A stretch of 64,000 nt of DNA, taken from an uncultured Sphingomonas sp. (GTDB taxonomy: Bacteria > Pseudomonadota > Alphaproteobacteria > Sphingomonadales > Sphingomonadaceae). The first letter of the stretch is position 1. Each line of letters starts with the position of its first letter. Below the pieces are notes generated by a model. The model worked only from the letters and a program-made list of their open reading frames with translations. It ran no database searches and was not told the origin of the DNA. Positions 53,375 to 63,010 of this stretch are shown piece by piece. The translations under genes and the position numbers were made by a program. The DNA lies in the NCBI RefSeq assembly GCF_936927845.1, contig NZ_CAKZHV010000025.1:1-64000 (forward strand). The letters run 5' to 3'.

Positions 53375-55231
53375 TTACGCCGCGGCATCAAGCGCGGCGG
53401 CAACGGGCGAGCGCAGCGTCAGCACTGCGCTCGCACCCGTTCCGCGTCCCGCGCTTTCCAGCCTGAGCGATCCTTCCATCGCGTTCATCGAATTGGCGCA
53501 CCAGTGCAGGCCGAGCCCGCCCGATTTGTGCGCGCGGGTCGAATAGCCGCGCTGGAACAACGCCGCCCCAATTGCCGGATCGAACCCCTCGCCATCGTCG
53601 CTGATCCGCACCTCGACACCCGCGTCGACGCACGCAAACGACACGGTGATGCGGCCATTGCTGCGCCCCGCCGCCGCAATCGCCTCGGCGGCGTTGGCGA
53701 ACAGATTGCCGACCACCTGGCTCAGGATCACGCGGTTGGCGAGCACCGGGCACGGCTCGGCCGGGTAGCTGAACGCGATGTCGGTCTTGCCCGAATAGCG
53801 CGCGATCGTCGCATTCTGCGCGATCACGTCGGTCATGTCGCATTCGGACAGGTGCGGGCGTTCGTGCGCGGCGGCCTGCTGTTGTCCGATGATGTCGAGC
53901 ACGTGACCCAGCGCGTCGTGTCCGATGCCCAGTTGCTCCACCTGTTCGCTCCGCGCCGTTTCCATCGCCGCAACACCTGCGCGAACGAAGGCCGCGAGCT
54001 TTTCGCGACGCGCCGCCGGCACGTCCGCCTTACCTAGTTCCTCAACCGCGCGCGCGAGCATCGCCTGATCGACCGGCACCGCGCGGCCTATACCGTGGCT
54101 GATCACGGTGGAGATCGGCGACAAGGCGTTGCGGACGTTATGCATGACCGCCACCGCGCTCTCGGAGCGGCCGAGCGCGAAACTCTGCGCCTCAAGCTGT
54201 TCGCGCAGATCCTTCAACTGCGTCAGCATGCCGTTGAAGCTTATGCCCAGCGAGCCGATCTCGTCACGGCGTCCGTCATCCTCCAGCAGCGCGAGCGAGC
54301 CCGACGCGCGCACACGTTCCATGTGGCGCTCGACCCGGGCGAGCGGGGCGAGCACCAGACGCCCGATCATTCGCCTGAGCATCATCAGCACCATCAGAAG
54401 CAGCAGCACCGATCCTGCCACCGCGAGCAGCAGCATTCGTTGACCCAAAAGCGAGACGTCGCGCGGCACCGCGAACCGCGCGCTGGCGACCGGCGCGCCG
54501 CCCGCACCGTCGATCGGCACCGTGATCGTCATGCGCGCGCGCGATTGCTGAACGACCTCGCCGCGCGCGGGCGCGAGGTCGATCGTGGCGTCGAGTTGCA
54601 GCAGATCGGCGAGCTGACGCGAACTGATCTCGCGCGCCATCAGCACGAAACCGCGTGGGCTGCCGGTGCCGTCGCTGCGTCGGACCTTCGCGACCCCAAC
54701 GGCGGTGACCACCCCGCCCATCCGCGCGTAGAAATTGGTCGAACTGCGGGTCCCGAGCAAATGTCCCAAATCCAGTTCGGCGATCATTCGCGCCAATCGC
54801 GCGCGCATCGCCGGCTGATCCCGCTGCGCCTCGTCGATCCAGCGCGCGATGACGATCCGGCGATCGTTGCCGACATAGGCCATCGCGTTGACGTCCAAGT
54901 TCGCCATCGCCAGCGGCGAGAAGCTTTCACGCTCGAAAGCGGCCGTCGGCCGCGCCATGTAATCGTAGCTGTCGGTCCAGTCGCCATAGTCCTTGACCGC
55001 GCTCTCGACCTTGTTGGCATATTCGGTGAGCGCTGCGCGGGTCCGCTCGACATGCGCGTCGACCGAGCGGCGTTCGAGCTTGCCGAAACTGGGCGTGATG
55101 ATCGCGGCGAGCAGCAGCGTGATCGCGACCGCACCGCCCGCCCCGACCATCGTCAGGATCAGGACGAGGCGCGCGCCGAGCGACTGCGGGTTGCGGAGCG
55201 CGCCGACGTGGCGCCGGACGTGCGCGGCCAT
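53375..55231 (-). CDS. CHASE4 sensor histidine kinase
   Basis: A 618-residue membrane kinase: helix 21-45, a periplasmic CHASE4-like domain (about 55-255, with 'VKDYGDWTDSYDYM'), second helix near 268-288, HAMP (290-345), a coiled linker, H-box 'AVMHNVRNALSPIS' near 368 (unusual H-N-x-R start), and an ATPase with intact N-box (LFANAAEAI), DDGEGF and GGLGLHW. Starts with ATG 55231 sharing a base with the stop of the upstream REC-GGDEF-EAL gene. Confidence 0.88.
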   Translation of the reverse strand: MAAHVRRHVGALRNPQSLGARLVLILTMVGAGGAVAITLLLAAIITPSFGKLERRSVDAHVERTRAALTEYANKVESAVKDYGDWTDSYDYMARPTAAFERESFSPLAMANLDVNAMAYVGNDRRIVIARWIDEAQRDQPAMRARLARMIAELDLGHLLGTRSSTNFYARMGGVVTAVGVAKVRRSDGTGSPRGFVLMAREISSRQLADLLQLDATIDLAPARGEVVQQSRARMTITVPIDGAGGAPVASARFAVPRDVSLLGQRMLLLAVAGSVLLLLMVLMMLRRMIGRLVLAPLARVERHMERVRASGSLALLEDDGRRDEIGSLGISFNGMLTQLKDLREQLEAQSFALGRSESAVAVMHNVRNALSPISTVISHGIGRAVPVDQAMLARAVEELGKADVPAARREKLAAFVRAGVAAMETARSEQVEQLGIGHDALGHVLDIIGQQQAAAHERPHLSECDMTDVIAQNATIARYSGKTDIAFSYPAEPCPVLANRVILSQVVGNLFANAAEAIAAAGRSNGRITVSFACVDAGVEVRISDDGEGFDPAIGAALFQRGYSTRAHKSGGLGLHWCANSMNAMEGSLRLESAGRGTGASAVLTLRSPVAAALDAAA

Positions 55232-57105
55232 CAGCCGAGCGTGCCCGTTGCGGGCTCCACCTCGATGAAGCGCGCGTGCGCCATGTCGTGCGCCAGTGCC
55301 TCGGGCAGCGGCTTGGCGAAATGGTATCCCTGCAGGTGGCTTGCGCCAGCGACGCGCAGCAGGTCGACCTGTGCCGCGGTTTCCACCCCTTCCGCGATGA
55401 CGGTGAGGTTGAGCGACTGCGCCAGATGGACGATCGAGCGCACGATCGCCGCCGACTCGCGCTCACGCGACATGCCGTCGATGAAGCTGCGATCGATCTT
55501 GAGCGCGTCGAGCGCGAACTTGCGGATGTTGTAGAGCGACGAATAACCCGTGCCGAAATCGTCGAGCGCGATGCGGAAGCCCATCTGGCGAAGCCGGTAC
55601 AGCGTCTCCGACGCGCGGTCGGCATCGTCGAAGATCGCGGTTTCGGTGATCTCGATCTGGAGCCGCTGCGGCTCGACGCCGGCGCGCTGGCAGCGCTCGA
55701 CGATATAGCCGACGAAATTGTGCCGCCGGAACTGGCGCGGGCTGAAATTGACCGAGACATACTGGCCGGGCCACGTTTTCAGCACCTCCAGGCTCCGCTC
55801 CAGCACCCAGTCGCCGAGTTCGTGGATCAAGTTCGACTCTTCCGCGATCGGGATAAAGGTCGCGGGGCTGATCGGGCCGTATTCACGTGTGTTCCAGCGC
55901 AGCAGCGCTTCGAACCCGACCACCTCGAATACGCTCTGCGCGACGATCGGCTGATAGACGAGTGCGAGTTCGTCGCGCGCGATCGCTTGCGACAGTCCGG
56001 TTTCGATCCGGCGGCGGACGCGGACGCCTTCGTCCATACTCTCGTCAAACAGGCGCGCGACGCCGCGGCCGTGCCGCTTGGCATCGTTCAGCGCGAGATC
56101 GGCGCGGCGGATCAGGTCGATCGGGTCGCGATTGTCGGCCTCGCCCGCGGTGACCACACCCGCCGAGGCGCCGGCCTGCACCGCGTGGCCGAGCACCTTC
56201 AGTTCGACCGAACAAGCGTGGACGACGCGCGCACACGCCATCTCGGCGGCCTGCTCGCCCGCGGTTTCAAACAACAGCCCGAACTCGTCGCCACCCAGCC
56301 GCGCAACCAGCCCGCCGGTCGGCACCGCAGCCTGCAGGATCGCGCAGATCTCACGGATCAGTTCGTCGCCTGCGAGATGGCCGAGCGTGTCGTTGACCAG
56401 CTTGAAGCGATCGAGGTCGATCATGCCGACCGCGAAGCGCCCGGGCTGCTTCGATCGTTCGCCCAGCGCGCGCAGGAAGGCGAGGCGATTGGGTGCCTCG
56501 GTCAGCGAATCATGGTTGGCGACGTGGATGGCCTTCATCTCGTTGGCGGCGAGCTCGGCGGCCTGTTCCTCCAACTGGATCACCTGCCGCGACAATTGCT
56601 CGCGTGCGGCGCGCAGCGCGCGATCGGCCTCCCAGCGTTGACCGAGCGCGGTCGCGGTCTGGACGATCTCGGCGACCTCGAACGGCTTGGCGATGTAGAA
56701 GATCTTGTCGGCCGGACCCGCGACCTTGCTGATCTCGACCGGCGAGAAATCGGAATAGCCGGTGACGATCACGATGTTGATGTCGCGGTCGAGCGCGCGG
56801 ATGCGGCGCGCGGTTTCCTTGCCATCGATGCCCGGCGGCATGCGAACGTCGATAAAGGCGACCGCGAAGGGTTGGTCAGTGGCGTGCGCACGCTCGATCT
56901 CGGCGACGGCATCGAGCCCTTGCAGATGATGGACACAATCGAAATCGATCATGTTCTCCGCGGGCTCGGGTTCACCTCCCTCGTCACCGAACAGTTCGGC
57001 CGCCATCGCTGACAAGGCACCGGTGTCGGCACCGCTCACCGACGCGAAGCTGCGCCGATAGCTGTCGTGCATCGCCGGTTCGTCGTCCACGATCAGAATA
57101 CGCAT
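55231..57105 (-). CDS. REC-GGDEF-EAL cyclic-di-GMP protein
   Basis: A 624-residue protein: receiver (1-150, phosphoacceptor D86, T115, K140), with an extra 35-residue acidic loop (about 25-60); a coiled segment (160-195); GGDEF (about 196-355, motif GGDEF 271-275, no RxxD inhibitory site) and EAL (about 375-610, FEALLRW, 'EITETAIFDD', 'DDFGTGYSS'). Both enzyme motifs are intact, so it may make or break c-di-GMP depending on phosphorylation. Coupled to a CHASE4 kinase. Confidence 0.93.
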   Translation of the reverse strand: MRILIVDDEPAMHDSYRRSFASVSGADTGALSAMAAELFGDEGGEPEPAENMIDFDCVHHLQGLDAVAEIERAHATDQPFAVAFIDVRMPPGIDGKETARRIRALDRDINIVIVTGYSDFSPVEISKVAGPADKIFYIAKPFEVAEIVQTATALGQRWEADRALRAAREQLSRQVIQLEEQAAELAANEMKAIHVANHDSLTEAPNRLAFLRALGERSKQPGRFAVGMIDLDRFKLVNDTLGHLAGDELIREICAILQAAVPTGGLVARLGGDEFGLLFETAGEQAAEMACARVVHACSVELKVLGHAVQAGASAGVVTAGEADNRDPIDLIRRADLALNDAKRHGRGVARLFDESMDEGVRVRRRIETGLSQAIARDELALVYQPIVAQSVFEVVGFEALLRWNTREYGPISPATFIPIAEESNLIHELGDWVLERSLEVLKTWPGQYVSVNFSPRQFRRHNFVGYIVERCQRAGVEPQRLQIEITETAIFDDADRASETLYRLRQMGFRIALDDFGTGYSSLYNIRKFALDALKIDRSFIDGMSRERESAAIVRSIVHLAQSLNLTVIAEGVETAAQVDLLRVAGASHLQGYHFAKPLPEALAHDMAHARFIEVEPATGTLG

Positions 57106-57172
57106 GCGTCATCGCCTCTCGGTCACGCAACCGGAGGGCCGGCGCGTGTGGCAAGACGGTAAGCGGAGAGGG

Positions 57173-58090
57173 TTAAACGCGCGTAAAGGTAAGCGCGCTG
57201 CGATCCGCCAGCGCCTGCTGCCCGAGCACGACCGCCCCCATCGGTCCAGCGTTCGCGCCGAGTGCGGCGGGCACCAGGAACGTGTCCATGTCCTCCAGCT
57301 CGGGACGCGCAACATAGCCATTCAGGGTTAATCTGGTCGCTGCACGCAGCCGGGGCAGCAGGTGCGGGTTGCCGACCAAGACGCCGCCGCCGAGCACGAT
57401 ACGCCGCGGCACGCCGGTCAGCGCCAGCGTGCCCATCAGGTTAGCGAGCGCATCGACGACGCTGTTCCAGGCGGGATGATCCTCGGCCAGATCCTCACCC
57501 TTGATCCCGGTACGCGCGGCGATCGCGGGGCCTGACGCGAGCCCTTCGACGCACGCGCCGTGATAAGGGCAGATGCCGCCCCAATCGTCGCCGCTCAGTC
57601 GTGGCACTCGAATATGACCGAGCTCGGCGTGGGTCAGCCCGTCTACCGGCTGACCATGCGCGATCAGTCCCGCACCGATGCCGGTTCCGACCGTCACATA
57701 GGCGAGCGCGTCCAAGCCCTGCCCCGCGCCCCAGCGTGCCTCGCCCAGCGCGGCACCGACCACGTCGGTGTGAAAGCCGACCGGTACGTCGTATCGCTCG
57801 GCGAAGCGCCGCGCCACGCTGGTGTTCGCCCAACCGGGCTTCGGCGTCGAGGTGATCTGGCCATAGTCGCGCGACTGTCGATCGATCGAGATCGGACCGA
57901 AGCTGGCGATCCCGATTGCGGCGAAGCCACGCCAGCCATCGAGCACCGCCTCCAGCGCAGGCAGCGTCTCGTCGGGCCGGGTCGTCGGCACACGCACTTC
58001 TTCCAAGATTGCGCCCGGGCCGCTCGCCAGCATCGCGATGCATTTGGTGCCGCCGAGTTCCAGTGCGGCGACGAGCGGTGCGTCGGTCAT
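57173..58090 (-). CDS. ROK family sugar kinase (fructokinase-like)
   Basis: A 305-residue kinase: ATP loop 'LELGGTKCIAMLASG' near 12, sugar-site 'HTDVVGAALGEARWG' near 102, 'VGTGIGAGLIAHG' near 133, and zinc site 'HAELGHIRVPR ... CPYHGACVEGLASGPAI' near 147-180. This is the fructokinase/ScrK-type ROK pattern. It overlaps the MarR-type gene by 4 nt. Sugar assignment is tentative. Confidence 0.88.
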   Translation of the reverse strand: MTDAPLVAALELGGTKCIAMLASGPGAILEEVRVPTTRPDETLPALEAVLDGWRGFAAIGIASFGPISIDRQSRDYGQITSTPKPGWANTSVARRFAERYDVPVGFHTDVVGAALGEARWGAGQGLDALAYVTVGTGIGAGLIAHGQPVDGLTHAELGHIRVPRLSGDDWGGICPYHGACVEGLASGPAIAARTGIKGEDLAEDHPAWNSVVDALANLMGTLALTGVPRRIVLGGGVLVGNPHLLPRLRAATRLTLNGYVARPELEDMDTFLVPAALGANAGPMGAVVLGQQALADRSALTFTRV

Positions 58091-58530
58091 TCGCTTGCCT
58101 CCGCCGCCGCGTCGATCCGCCGCAGCATGGTCGTGAACTGCGCTATCTCGTCGTCGGCGAAGCGCGAAAAGATGTGCGCTTCGAGTTCTTTCGCCTTCGG
58201 CACCACCTCGCCGTAGAGCGTTCGACCTGCAGCGCTCAGCATCAGGTGATGCGAGCGGCGATCCTGGCTGTTAGGACTACGCTCGAGCAAGCCGCGCTGC
58301 GTCAACGCGATCGCGGCGCGGCTGACCGTCACCTTGTCCATCCGCGTCCGTTCGCCGATCTCGGCCTGGGTTGTCGCCTGCCCTTCGGCAATGACGGTGA
58401 TCAATCGCCACTCGGGAATGCTCAACCCGAACAACGCCTCGTAAGCGGTGGCGATGCGGCTGCTGACGCGGTTGGACGTGACCGACAGCAGGAACGGGAC
58501 GAATTCGTCGAGGATCAGGCGATCGGCCAT
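58087..58530 (-). CDS. MarR family transcriptional regulator
   Basis: A 147-residue winged HTH protein with 'EWRLITVIAEGQATTQAEIGE' near 40 and the wing 'LLERSPNSQDRRSHHLMLSAAG' near 90. First gene of a two-gene operon with the ROK kinase, which it may control. Start at 58530 chosen because longer frames add an untypical tail. Inducer unknown. Confidence 0.88.
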   Translation of the reverse strand: MADRLILDEFVPFLLSVTSNRVSSRIATAYEALFGLSIPEWRLITVIAEGQATTQAEIGERTRMDKVTVSRAAIALTQRGLLERSPNSQDRRSHHLMLSAAGRTLYGEVVPKAKELEAHIFSRFADDEIAQFTTMLRRIDAAAEASE

Positions 58531-58635
58531 AAGCGTTGTGGCTAACACGCACCGTCTCTCACGCAAAGCGCCGGAACATGCCGCCGTTCATTGCATTTTC
58601 ATGACAGGTTCCGCATTTTGGCGGCGGAGGAAGAA

Positions 58636-59547
58636 TTGGCACAGATCCGCGCGAACGACATCTCGATCGAATATGAGGATTACGGCGACGTCGACGCGCC
58701 GCCCGTGCTGCTTATCATGGGGCTGGGCGCGCAGCTTGTCCGCTGGCCGATCGAGCTGGTCGACGATCTCGTCGCGCGCGGCTACCGCGTGATCCGGTTC
58801 GACAACCGCGACGTGGGTCTGTCGTCGAAATTCGATCATGCCGGCACGCCCAACATCGTGTGGACCGCGATGATCCAGCAGTTCGGTCGCACCCCGCCGG
58901 TACCCTATGCGTTGCAGGACATGGCGGCGGATGCCGTCGGGCTGATGGATGCCTTGGGCATCGAGGCGGCCCATATCGTCGGCGCGTCGATGGGCGGGAT
59001 GATCGCGCAGCTCGTCGCCGCCTCGTGGCCCGAGCGGACGCTGTCGCTGACCTCGATCATGTCGACGACCGGGCGTTCGGACTGTTCGCGCCCGACGATG
59101 CGCGCGACCGCGGTGCTGCTGCGGCACCCGCGCAGCGACGATCTGGAGGCGATCGTCGCACACGGCACGCTCGCCGCCAACGTCGTCGGCGGGCGGTTCC
59201 CGATGGAGGACGCGTTCCTCGCCGAGCGGATCCGTAGCGAGACGTTGCGCAACCGTCACCCCGCCGGGTTCGTGCGGCAGATGGCGGCGATCATCGCGGA
59301 CGGCGACCGCAGCCAGCGGCTCGCGCGCATCACCGCACCGACGCTGGTGATCCACGGCAGCGACGACCCGCTGGTGCCGGTCGCAGGCGGGCGCGAGACC
59401 GCGCGCGCGATCCCCGGTGCACGATTGCTGGAGATCGACGGCATGGGCCATACGCTGCCGCCGCAGATCCTGCCGCAGATCGTTGAAGCGATCGACACGC
59501 ACATCAGCGGCGCGTCGATCGGCCAGCGGCTGGCCCACGCCGCCTGA
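58636..59547 (+). CDS. alpha/beta hydrolase
   Basis: A 303-residue hydrolase. TTG 58636 is chosen because GGAGG lies 5 nt upstream; earlier ATG 58591 adds 15 unlikely residues. Nucleophile Ser in VGASMGGM near 118; acid 'HGSDDPLVP' near 235; His in 'GMGHTLP' near 270. The N-terminus 'IRANDISIEYEDYGD' with oxyanion loop MGLGAQ is typical of epoxide-hydrolase/esterase-type proteins. Divergent from the MarR-type gene. Confidence 0.88.
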   Translation: MAQIRANDISIEYEDYGDVDAPPVLLIMGLGAQLVRWPIELVDDLVARGYRVIRFDNRDVGLSSKFDHAGTPNIVWTAMIQQFGRTPPVPYALQDMAADAVGLMDALGIEAAHIVGASMGGMIAQLVAASWPERTLSLTSIMSTTGRSDCSRPTMRATAVLLRHPRSDDLEAIVAHGTLAANVVGGRFPMEDAFLAERIRSETLRNRHPAGFVRQMAAIIADGDRSQRLARITAPTLVIHGSDDPLVPVAGGRETARAIPGARLLEIDGMGHTLPPQILPQIVEAIDTHISGASIGQRLAHAA

Positions 59548-59561
59548 CGCCATCGTGAGCG

Positions 59562-59586
59562 GGGCGCGTCGCGATCCGACGCGCCC
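59562..59586. other. 10-bp hairpin between convergent genes
   Basis: GGGCGCGTCG (59562-59571) and CGACGCGCCC (59577-59586) with loop CGATC. No T-tract, so it may be a weak or Rho-assisted end for both the hydrolase and glmS. Confidence 0.45.
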
Positions 59587-59595
59587 GGTACCGCC

Positions 59596-61419
59596 TTATT
59601 CGACGGTCACGCTCTTCGCGAGGTTGCGCGGCTGATCGACGTCGGTGCCCTTCGCCACCGCGACATGGTAGGCGAGCAACTGCACCGGCACCGCATAGAC
59701 GAGCGGCGCGATCAGCGGGTGCACCTTGGGCATGGTGATCGTCGCAACGCAGCCCTCGCCCGCGGCCTGGATGCCGTCATAGTCGCTGATCAGCACGACC
59801 TTGCCGCCGCGCGCCTGGACTTCCTGCATGTTGCTGACGGTCTTGTCGAACAACGGCCCTGACGGCGCGATCACCACCACTGGCACCGCGTCGTCGATCA
59901 GCGCGATCGGACCATGCTTCATCTCGCCCGCGGCATAACCTTCGGCGTGGATGTAGCTGATTTCCTTCAATTTCAGCGCGCCCTCAAGCGCGAGCGGATA
60001 GTCGGTGCCGCGGCCGAGATAGAGGACGTCGCGCGCCGCCGCGATGACGCCTGCCATCGCCTGTATCGCCTCGTCATAGGCGAGCGCGGCATTGATCGCG
60101 GCGGGTGCCTCGCCCAGATGGCGGACGATCTGGCGCTCCTCGCCCGGCTTCAACTGCCCCTTGGCGCGGGCCAGATTGGCAGCGAGTGCAGCGAGGACCG
60201 CGAGCTGACAGGTGAACGCCTTGGTGGAGGCAACGCCGATCTCCGGCCCGGCGTGGGTCGGGAGCAGCAGGTCGGCCTCGCGCGCCATCGAACTGGTGGG
60301 CACGTTGCAGACGACCGCGATCGTCTGCCCCTCGCTGCGCGCGTGGCGAAGCGCGGCGAGCGTGTCCGCGGTCTCGCCCGACTGGCTGATGAACAGGGCA
60401 AGCCCGCCCGCCTCCATCACCGGCGCGCGATAACGGAACTCGCTCGCGACATCCAAGTCGACCGGCACGCGCGCGAACTGCTCGAACCAGTATTTGGCGA
60501 CCATTCCGGCGTAGAAGCTGGTGCCGCAGGCGACGATCGTGACGCGCTTGATCCCCGACAGCTCGAACTCGGGGATCGGCAGCGTGATCGTCTCGTCCAT
60601 GCGCTGCAGGTACGAACGCAACGTCTGCGCGACGACGATCGGCTGCTCGTAAATCTCCTTGAGCATATAGTGGCGGTGATTGCCCTTGGAGATGAGCTCG
60701 CCCGTCACCCCCGAGATCGTCACCGCACGCTCAACCGCGTTATTGTCGCGGTCGAACACCTGCGCGCCGTCGCGCGTACAGACGACCCAGTCGCCTTCCT
60801 CGAGATAGGCGATCCGCTGCGTCAGCGGGGCGAGCGCGAGCGCGTCGGAGCCGAGATAGGTTTCGCCGTCGCCGTGCCCGACGACCAGCGGCGAGCCGAG
60901 CCGCGCGCCGATCAGCAGGTCGGGGTGGCGGCGGAACAAGATCGCGAGCGCAAAGGCGCCGTGCAGCCGCGGCAGCACGCTGCGAACGGCACTCTGGGGA
61001 TCGAGCCCGGCCTCAACCTGCTCGCTGACCAGGTGCGCGACGACCTCAGTATCAGTTTCGCTGGTGAAGACGCGGCCGCGCGCGATCAACTCGTCGCGCA
61101 GCGGCTTGAAATTCTCGATGATGCCGTTGTGGACCACCGCAACCTCATCGGTCGCGTGCGGGTGCGCGTTGTTGGTGGTCGGGCCGCCGTGCGTCGCCCA
61201 GCGCGTGTGCGCGATGCCGGTGCGGCCGGGCAACGGGTGCTCGGCGAGTTCACGCGCCAGGTTGACGAGCTTGCCCGAGGCGCGGCGACGCTCGATCGCG
61301 CCGTCGTGATCGGTCGCGATGCCGGCGGAATCGTAGCCGCGATATTCCAGCCGCTTGAGCCCGTCGAGCAGCCGGTCCGCTACCTCGTCCTGCCCCACGA
61401 TGCCGACGATGCCACACAT
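59596..61419 (-). CDS. glmS: glucosamine-6-phosphate synthase
   Basis: A 607-residue amidotransferase that makes glucosamine-6-phosphate from fructose-6-phosphate and glutamine. Starts MCGIVGIVGQ, so Cys1 is exposed after Met removal. The N-terminal glutaminase domain is followed by two SIS domains, with 'CGTSFYAGMVAKYWFEQ', 'SQSGETADTLAALRHA' and the C-terminal 'LAYHVAVAKGTDVDQPRNLAKSVTVE'. No glmS ribozyme was seen upstream. Ends 120 nt from glmU. Confidence 0.97.
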   Translation of the reverse strand: MCGIVGIVGQDEVADRLLDGLKRLEYRGYDSAGIATDHDGAIERRRASGKLVNLARELAEHPLPGRTGIAHTRWATHGGPTTNNAHPHATDEVAVVHNGIIENFKPLRDELIARGRVFTSETDTEVVAHLVSEQVEAGLDPQSAVRSVLPRLHGAFALAILFRRHPDLLIGARLGSPLVVGHGDGETYLGSDALALAPLTQRIAYLEEGDWVVCTRDGAQVFDRDNNAVERAVTISGVTGELISKGNHRHYMLKEIYEQPIVVAQTLRSYLQRMDETITLPIPEFELSGIKRVTIVACGTSFYAGMVAKYWFEQFARVPVDLDVASEFRYRAPVMEAGGLALFISQSGETADTLAALRHARSEGQTIAVVCNVPTSSMAREADLLLPTHAGPEIGVASTKAFTCQLAVLAALAANLARAKGQLKPGEERQIVRHLGEAPAAINAALAYDEAIQAMAGVIAAARDVLYLGRGTDYPLALEGALKLKEISYIHAEGYAAGEMKHGPIALIDDAVPVVVIAPSGPLFDKTVSNMQEVQARGGKVVLISDYDGIQAAGEGCVATITMPKVHPLIAPLVYAVPVQLLAYHVAVAKGTDVDQPRNLAKSVTVE

Positions 61420-61538
61420 GCGATCAATCCCGTTCAAACGCGGGCGCGCGAACTGCCGCGCCCCGCTGCCGTCATGCCGGCCTAGTCACCAATAACGCGT
61501 TCACGTAACCGCTCGCTTGCCGCCGCGTGAACACGCCG

Positions 61539-62906
61539 TCACCCGGCTGATTTCGCCGCCTTGCGCGCGCGCATCTTTTCGCGAAAGCGCGCGGCCCAGC
61601 CGGGCTTGCTCACCTGCTCGGGCCGGACCAGCGCCAGCGCGCCTGCCTCGACATCGCACGTGACGACCGATCCTGCCGCGACGATCGCGCCGTCGCCGAT
61701 CGCGACGGGTGCGACCAGCGCCGAATTGGAGCCGATGAACGCGTCCGCGCCGATCACCGTCTGGTATTTGAAGAAGCCATCGTAATTGCACGTGATTGTG
61801 CCCGCGCCGACGTTCGCGCCCGCGCCCACCTCGGCGTCGCCGAGATAGGTCAGGTGGTTGGCCTTTGCGCCGCGCCCGAGCCGCGCCTTCTTCACCTCGA
61901 CGAAATTGCCGACCTTCGCGCCTTCCTCAAGCACCGCGCCAGGGCGCAGCCGCGCATAAGGGCCGACCTCGACGCCTGCGCTGATCTCGGCGCCCTCGAT
62001 GTGGCTGAAGGCGCGGATCGTCGCGCCGTTCGCGATGCGCACGCCGGGGCCGAAGAAGACGTTGGGCTCGATCACGACGTCGCGGCCGATCACCGTGTCG
62101 TGCGCGAACCAGACCGTCTCGGGCGCGATCAGCGTGGCGCCGTCCGCCATCGCGCGCGCGCGGCGCTCGACCTGCCATGCCGCCGCCACGGTCGCGAGTT
62201 CGGCGCGGCTGTTGACGCCGGCGACCTCGCCCTCGCCCGTCTCGATCACGGCGGTGACGCGGCCGTCGGCGCGCGCCAGCATGACGATGTCGGGCAGGTA
62301 ATATTCGCCCGCGGCATTATCGTTGCCGACGCGCGCGAGCAGCGCGAACAGGTCGCGCGAGGACACTGCCATCAGCCCGGAGTTGCACAGGGTTTCCGCG
62401 CGCTCGGCAGGCGTCGCGTCCTTGAACTCGACCATGGTGGCGATACGGTCGCTGCCCGGCTCGGTGATGATGCGTCCGTACGCCGCGGCGTCGGCCGGAC
62501 GGAAGCCGAGCACGACCGCGGCGGGCGCATCGGCGCCGTGCAGCCGATCGAGCATCCGCTGCATCGTCGCGGCCGGCACCAGCGGCACGTCGCCGTAGAG
62601 GATCAGCACGTCACCCTCGAACCCCGCCAGCGCAGCTTGCGCCTGCGCGACCGCGTGGCCGGTACCGAGCTGCTCCGCCTGGTGCGCGATCGTCGCACCG
62701 TGCGGGGTGACGGCGGCCTCGACCTGCTCGCGCCCGGCGCCGACGACGACCACGGTCCGCTCGGGCGAGAGCGTGCGCACGGTGTCGATCAGGTGGATGA
62801 GCATCGGCTTGCCCGCCAGCGGATGGAGCACCTTGTGCAGGTCGGACTTCATGCGTGTCCCCTTGCCCGCGGCAAGGATCACGATGGCGAGGGGCGGCTG
62901 GCTCAT
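61539..62906 (-). CDS. glmU: bifunctional GlmU (uridyltransferase/acetyltransferase)
   Basis: A 455-residue enzyme for the last steps to UDP-GlcNAc. N-terminal pyrophosphorylase with 'ILAAGKGTRMKSDLHKVLHP' at 9-28, 'LYGDVPL' near 100, and 'EFKDA' near 155; C-terminal left-handed beta helix of hexapeptides (250-430) with 'YARLRPGA', 'NFVEVKKA', 'NHLTYLGDAEVG' and 'TITCNYDG'. Upstream of glmS on the same strand, with 119 nt between. Confidence 0.97.
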   Translation of the reverse strand: MSQPPLAIVILAAGKGTRMKSDLHKVLHPLAGKPMLIHLIDTVRTLSPERTVVVVGAGREQVEAAVTPHGATIAHQAEQLGTGHAVAQAQAALAGFEGDVLILYGDVPLVPAATMQRMLDRLHGADAPAAVVLGFRPADAAAYGRIITEPGSDRIATMVEFKDATPAERAETLCNSGLMAVSSRDLFALLARVGNDNAAGEYYLPDIVMLARADGRVTAVIETGEGEVAGVNSRAELATVAAAWQVERRARAMADGATLIAPETVWFAHDTVIGRDVVIEPNVFFGPGVRIANGATIRAFSHIEGAEISAGVEVGPYARLRPGAVLEEGAKVGNFVEVKKARLGRGAKANHLTYLGDAEVGAGANVGAGTITCNYDGFFKYQTVIGADAFIGSNSALVAPVAIGDGAIVAAGSVVTCDVEAGALALVRPEQVSKPGWAARFREKMRARKAAKSAG

Positions 62907-63010
62907 GCCGCGCGCCCTGCCACCACTCGCGTTCGATTTCCAGCGGGTCCACCGGTGACGTGACGCGTCGGCGCTTGCCATGCCACCGCCCGACGGGCAC
63001 GGGCGCGGCG

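Noticed and set aside
61420..61538. glmS ribozyme or riboswitch near the glmU/glmS gap
   Set aside because: This gap is downstream of glmU and upstream of glmS; no conserved ribozyme core was visible, and the class is known mainly from Gram-positive bacteria.
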